Source of the DNA: an uncultured Prevotella sp.
GTDB lineage: Bacteria; Bacteroidota; Bacteroidia; Bacteroidales; Bacteroidaceae
Assembly (NCBI GenBank): GCA_900770395.1
Contig: CAAGKM010000036.1
Span: 1 to 9,066 of the forward strand
Direction of reading: 5' to 3'
DNA: 9,066 bases
This document shows, piece by piece, positions 6,082 through 9,066 of this stretch. Both the position numbers and the translations under genes were made by a program. The notes under the pieces were generated by a model, which saw only the letters and a program-made list of their open reading frames with translations, did no database searches and was not told where the DNA came from. Numbering within the stretch: position 1 is the stretch's first letter; the number at the start of each line of letters is the position of its first letter.

Positions 6082-9051
6082 TTACTTTACTGAGATTTTC
6101 CTTGTATGCTCCCCATTCTCGGAGATTGCCTTCACGACATACACACCCGATGCGGGAACCTTGAAGTCGGCTTGCTTGACGCTTTCGCCTGTCATTTGGC
6201 GTGACACTACCAGTTTGCCTGATACGTCAAACACCATCAATGTGGCTGCAGAAGGCTTGTCCTGTGTGAGTTTAGCCTCGTAGATGCCTGTCGTAGAACC
6301 GTTGCCCTTGACAGTGAAATTCTCGTCTTCTCCAGAAATGAAGGTATTGTCAGCCTGTCTGTCCGAGCTGCCCACATGGTTCTCCCTTGCCTGTGTTCCG
6401 TTAGGCATACTTGCATCACACTCGCTGCCGACATAGACGGTCATCGTTGTCGTACACTTCTTGGGTGTTTCTATCTGCACGTTGCCCCTTGTGGTGAATG
6501 AGGTTACAGGCGTACCGTTTACGGTAAGATCGGTGATATGTGTCTCGCCCTTTCCGTACTTGATGCAGAACCGCCATGCACGAAGTGACCAGACATATTC
6601 ATGATGCACGGTCTGTCCGTTCAACTTGTATGTGACCTGCATGTTGCGGACTGTTACGCTAAGCACATCGCCCGGCTTGATGGTGACATATTTGGTTAGG
6701 CTTGTATATCCACCGGTTATGATATGCGCCTTGTCGCCCCGCACGTCGAAGCCATATTGGGTGATCTCGTCCGTGAGGCTTGGCTCCAATCCCACACGGT
6801 AGTTTGATTTTGTATCGTTCACCGTCCATGAGATGTCGCCAGACAGATAGGTCCTGGTGTCATGCGAGTATGAGGTGTAGAGTGCGTTGCCAGTGGCATA
6901 AATCTCGTTGCCTCCACCTTGTGATACGGACAGCGCATAGGCGCCGGGGGCAAGATTCGTGATTCTATGCGTGTCACCGAAGAATGTTCCTCTGGCAATG
7001 GTTTCTCCTTTTACTTTTCCTGCAACGGTGTCAACGCTGAGCACATAGGAATAGACTGGTGTACCGATGTTGATGCCGATGTCGATATACCCGTCATTGC
7101 GTGGAACTCCATTCTCGCAACTTGACGGCGTAGGAGTGGCATCATAGGAAATGCCGTCATAATAGGCGAATGTGAACACATCGCTTCCGCTTCCATCTGC
7201 ATCCCATAGGATATTGCGGAATATGGTCTTGCCCCTCGTCATATCAGGCTTGGAGCATCTTATGTTGCTGTTGCTGTTGATGTCGAAATCACCTTCACCG
7301 CTTGGGTCTATGAGCATGACGGTACGCTTGCGGCAATAGTCCGAGAACTCCCTGTCCGGCGTGAGGGCATAGCTCAACTCTGCCATATAACCGACATCAT
7401 CTATTCCTCCTGTCCTCAAGCCTGCCATGTTCAAGGCGGACTCTGCTCCTTCCGTTCGGATAATGCCCACATTTGTGTCTGTGTCAGTTGCATCCGAAAG
7501 GGATATGGTTCTTGTCGCACTTCCTGTTCCGTCAACACGCAGATAGATGTTTTTGCCTTCCTTGCGGATAGAGATGTCCGTTCCGTCAACATCCGTGGCG
7601 ATGTATGAATTTGAGACCGCTCCGTTGATGATCGGATAAACAACTCCAGCATTGGTGAACCGGAATCCATACTTGCATGTGCTGCCACCGATGCTTCCGA
7701 AGCCAACGTCAAAAGTCGGGTGACTTGTCGGACAGGTGAACTCAAAAGCACCGCCACCTCCAACAAGGGCTGGGGTCGTGGCATAAGCTCCGGAAGCGGC
7801 TTTCTCTTGGATGATATTGTCAGTAAAGCCATTCCTTGACACTTCAAATCCTTGCGCAGTCCATCTTGCCACTGTACTGTCGGGCATTGACGGCACGTTG
7901 GTCTTGACCATCCATGTACGTTTCATGACATGCCACAGGGAATCTGTAGGTGAGGTATATGTTGCAAGTGCCACATCATCGTCGCCCCAGAAAGTGAAGC
8001 CTCTGTCCGGCATCGGATTGCCGTTTTCACGTCCCATGACAAGCAGACGGGAAGCGGATGAAGGATTGTATGGATTTGCGTCATGATAAGTTCCGTTCTC
8101 CTTCAAGGCCGCATACACCGGACTTTCCTCATATGATGTTGCGGAAAGCGGTTGGGAGAGACTTCCTGCCGTGTCGGTTCCAACAGCTGTGACCCTATGG
8201 TGGTAGGCTTGGTTCTCCGCCATATCCCAAGTCAGGTTTCCGTCGCTGTCAAGATACGAGCCTTTGAGGGTGATGCCGTACTTTACCGCCAGATAGCTCT
8301 CCACTTTTCTGCGCTCATCGGGTGTAAGCATCCTGCTGAACACAATAAGCTCAGGGGCATATCCACGGATGGAAGCATTACCGAAGAGCGAGGTCGGGAA
8401 ATCCGTACCGAAACTGCCAGAGGTGGAAGGGGTTCCGATGAATAATGTGGTGTTGGAGTTGTCTCCCCACAATGTTGTTGAAGGATTGCTTACCTTGAAG
8501 TAGGACACAACTCGCAGAGCGCTTTCCTTAAAACCGTTCTCGGACAAAGAATCACTTGATTGATAAAGCAGGTCTTCACCCGATGCTGAACCATAGTCCA
8601 GTGGTTCAACACCTCTACCCCTTACGGCTTTGTCCTTGCTCAGAATGGCTCCGTCTCCCTTGCGGCCGTCAAGAGCATAGACAACCATATCCTTACCGAT
8701 GGTTGCCAGTTCCGGTGAAAAGACACCGATGACGGTAGCCTGTGAGAGGTCGCCGTGCTTGAGGCTGGCACTCAGGCTGCGGAATCCGTCTGCGAGCCAG
8801 AGACTCGGATTGAAATTGAAGTAATGGACTGAACTGTTCGGAAGAGTAAGTTCAGACTTGACGCCACGGCTGTCCAATAGCATCAGCCGTATGGAATCCC
8901 CAGAGAAATCCTGCCAACGGTAATAACCTTGCAGGTCTGAGTTCAAAGGCGCAGTCTTGAACCGCAGTTCGCTTCCGCTGACTCCTCCGGGCGTTTGCGC
9001 GAAACTGCCGATAGCGAAGCCTAACAGTAACAAAGAAGTAAACTTTCTCAT
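6082..9051 (-). CDS. T9SS-sorted secreted multidomain protein (LamG/DUF8202-like, type A sorting domain)
   Basis: A complete 989-residue protein, predicted to cross the inner membrane by Sec and the outer membrane by the type IX system. Visible in order: signal peptide (1-18); LamG-like beta-rich region ending in a motif with LIVFSRMLTPDERRKVESYL at about 235-254; a DUF8202-like segment to about 385 (contains RTWMV near 378-382); a first beta-sandwich-like module about 447-560; a linker with a SprB/Ig-like stretch (LAPGAYALSV, about 700); a second, related module about 751-845; a Ser/Thr/Gly-rich linker; and a type A sorting domain about 930-989 (MVFDVSGKLV, ASGVYVVKA, ending KISVK). No catalytic motif is recognised, so a binding or adhesive surface role is inferred. 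ATG at 9051 is chosen because it directly begins the signal peptide. Gene 2 follows 17 bases downstream. Family assignment of the two ends is firm; the middle modules are judged from pattern only. Confidence 0.93.
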   Translation of the reverse strand: MRKFTSLLLLGFAIGSFAQTPGGVSGSELRFKTAPLNSDLQGYYRWQDFSGDSIRLMLLDSRGVKSELTLPNSSVHYFNFNPSLWLADGFRSLSASLKHGDLSQATVIGVFSPELATIGKDMVVYALDGRKGDGAILSKDKAVRGRGVEPLDYGSASGEDLLYQSSDSLSENGFKESALRVVSYFKVSNPSTTLWGDNSNTTLFIGTPSTSGSFGTDFPTSLFGNASIRGYAPELIVFSRMLTPDERRKVESYLAVKYGITLKGSYLDSDGNLTWDMAENQAYHHRVTAVGTDTAGSLSQPLSATSYEESPVYAALKENGTYHDANPYNPSSASRLLVMGRENGNPMPDRGFTFWGDDDVALATYTSPTDSLWHVMKRTWMVKTNVPSMPDSTVARWTAQGFEVSRNGFTDNIIQEKAASGAYATTPALVGGGGAFEFTCPTSHPTFDVGFGSIGGSTCKYGFRFTNAGVVYPIINGAVSNSYIATDVDGTDISIRKEGKNIYLRVDGTGSATRTISLSDATDTDTNVGIIRTEGAESALNMAGLRTGGIDDVGYMAELSYALTPDREFSDYCRKRTVMLIDPSGEGDFDINSNSNIRCSKPDMTRGKTIFRNILWDADGSGSDVFTFAYYDGISYDATPTPSSCENGVPRNDGYIDIGINIGTPVYSYVLSVDTVAGKVKGETIARGTFFGDTHRITNLAPGAYALSVSQGGGNEIYATGNALYTSYSHDTRTYLSGDISWTVNDTKSNYRVGLEPSLTDEITQYGFDVRGDKAHIITGGYTSLTKYVTIKPGDVLSVTVRNMQVTYKLNGQTVHHEYVWSLRAWRFCIKYGKGETHITDLTVNGTPVTSFTTRGNVQIETPKKCTTTMTVYVGSECDASMPNGTQARENHVGSSDRQADNTFISGEDENFTVKGNGSTTGIYEAKLTQDKPSAATLMVFDVSGKLVVSRQMTGESVKQADFKVPASGVYVVKAISENGEHTRKISVK
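6085..6264 (-). other. Type IX secretion type A C-terminal sorting domain
   Basis: Residues about 930-989. MVFDVSGKLV, a spaced G, then VPASGVYVVKA and a terminal TRKISVK give the compact seven-strand sorting domain that directs cargo through the T9SS outer-membrane translocon. In other species this domain is usually removed and the cargo attached to A-type lipopolysaccharide or released. It is preceded by a Gly/Ser/Thr linker (VKGNGSTTG), as is common. Confidence 0.88.
6520..6801 (-). repeat. Beta-sandwich-like module, copy 2
   Basis: Residues 751-844. Landmarks are V753-G754, Y766-G767-F768, I777-I778-x-G780 and VTYKLNG at 806-812, parallel to the first copy. It differs in having a longer, Trp-rich tail (HEYVWSLRAWRFCIKYG) before the final strand, LTVNGTPV. 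Confidence 0.5.
7369..7713 (-). repeat. Beta-sandwich-like module, copy 1
   Basis: Residues 447-561. Landmarks are V449-G450, Y461-G462-F463, I474-I475-x-G477 and a strand pair ending IYLRVDG at 502-508. The same landmarks recur at nearly equal spacing in a second module of the same protein, which suggests internal duplication followed by strong divergence. The module resembles the lectin/concanavalin-like binding units of T9SS adhesins; no ligand can be assigned. Confidence 0.5.
7897..8349 (-). other. LamG terminal segment plus DUF8202-like domain
   Basis: Residues 235-385 of the 989-aa protein. The segment ELIVFSRMLTPDERRKVESY is the end signature of LamG-type domains in Bacteroidota surface proteins (an 'x-LTxxERxxVExYLAxKYGITL' pattern). 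It is followed by a region with TWDMAENQAYHHRV, GRENG, GDDD and MKRTWMV, matching what I recall of DUF8202. The upstream residues 40-234 probably form the rest of the LamG sandwich. Confidence 0.65.
8998..9051 (-). other. Sec signal peptide of the T9SS cargo, Gln at mature N-terminus
   Basis: Residues 1-18: positive n-region (MRKF), hydrophobic core (LLLLGFAIG), and an A-x-A-like end at SFA followed by Q19. There is no lipobox cysteine, so signal peptidase I cleavage is predicted. Gln directly after the site is the frequent arrangement in Bacteroidota exported proteins, where it is cyclised to pyroglutamate. Confidence 0.8.
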
Positions 9052-9066
9052 GCGCTGTCAATTTGG

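Noticed and set aside
9055..9060. TTGACA on the minus strand just upstream of the first ATG, resembling a -35 box
   Set aside because: It is only a few bases from the start codon, so there is no room for a -10 and leader, and Bacteroidota promoters use a different -33/-7 consensus.

Overview
The window is almost entirely two large, same-strand (minus) genes that encode exported, multi-domain proteins, and it looks like a fragment of a Bacteroidota (Bacteroidales, Prevotella/Bacteroides-like) genome. The reasons are a C-terminal type IX secretion (T9SS) sorting domain, a Sec signal peptide with Gln at the predicted mature N-terminus, and LamG/DUF8202-type surface modules, which are typical of that phylum. 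The genus is not determined.

Reading in the direction of transcription (high to low coordinates): positions 9052-9066 are only 15 bases of upstream sequence, too short to judge a promoter. Gene 1 (9051-6082, 989 aa, complete) is a predicted T9SS cargo: signal peptide, N-terminal LamG/DUF8202 region, two diverged copies of a beta-sandwich-like module, and a type A sorting domain. After a 17-base gap with a good ribosome binding site, gene 2 (6064 to beyond position 1; 2021 codons visible, still open) encodes a giant secreted SpvB/TcB/Rhs-family protein. It has a signal peptide, an N-terminal beta-rich domain, an SpvB domain, six DxDxDG (FG-GAP/VCBS-like) repeats split 2+4 around an insertion of about 590 residues, a TcdB-mid-like region and the first YD (Rhs) repeats. 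Its C-terminus, where polymorphic Rhs/TcC-type proteins carry their variable domain, lies outside the window.

The tight spacing suggests one operon making a surface or adhesin-like T9SS cargo together with a large Tc/Rhs-type shell protein. A working hypothesis is a surface-displayed or released toxin/adhesion pair in which the first product docks or presents the second. No RNA genes, CRISPR arrays, insertion sequences or convincing plus-strand genes were seen; plus-strand open frames are antisense shadows of the two genes.
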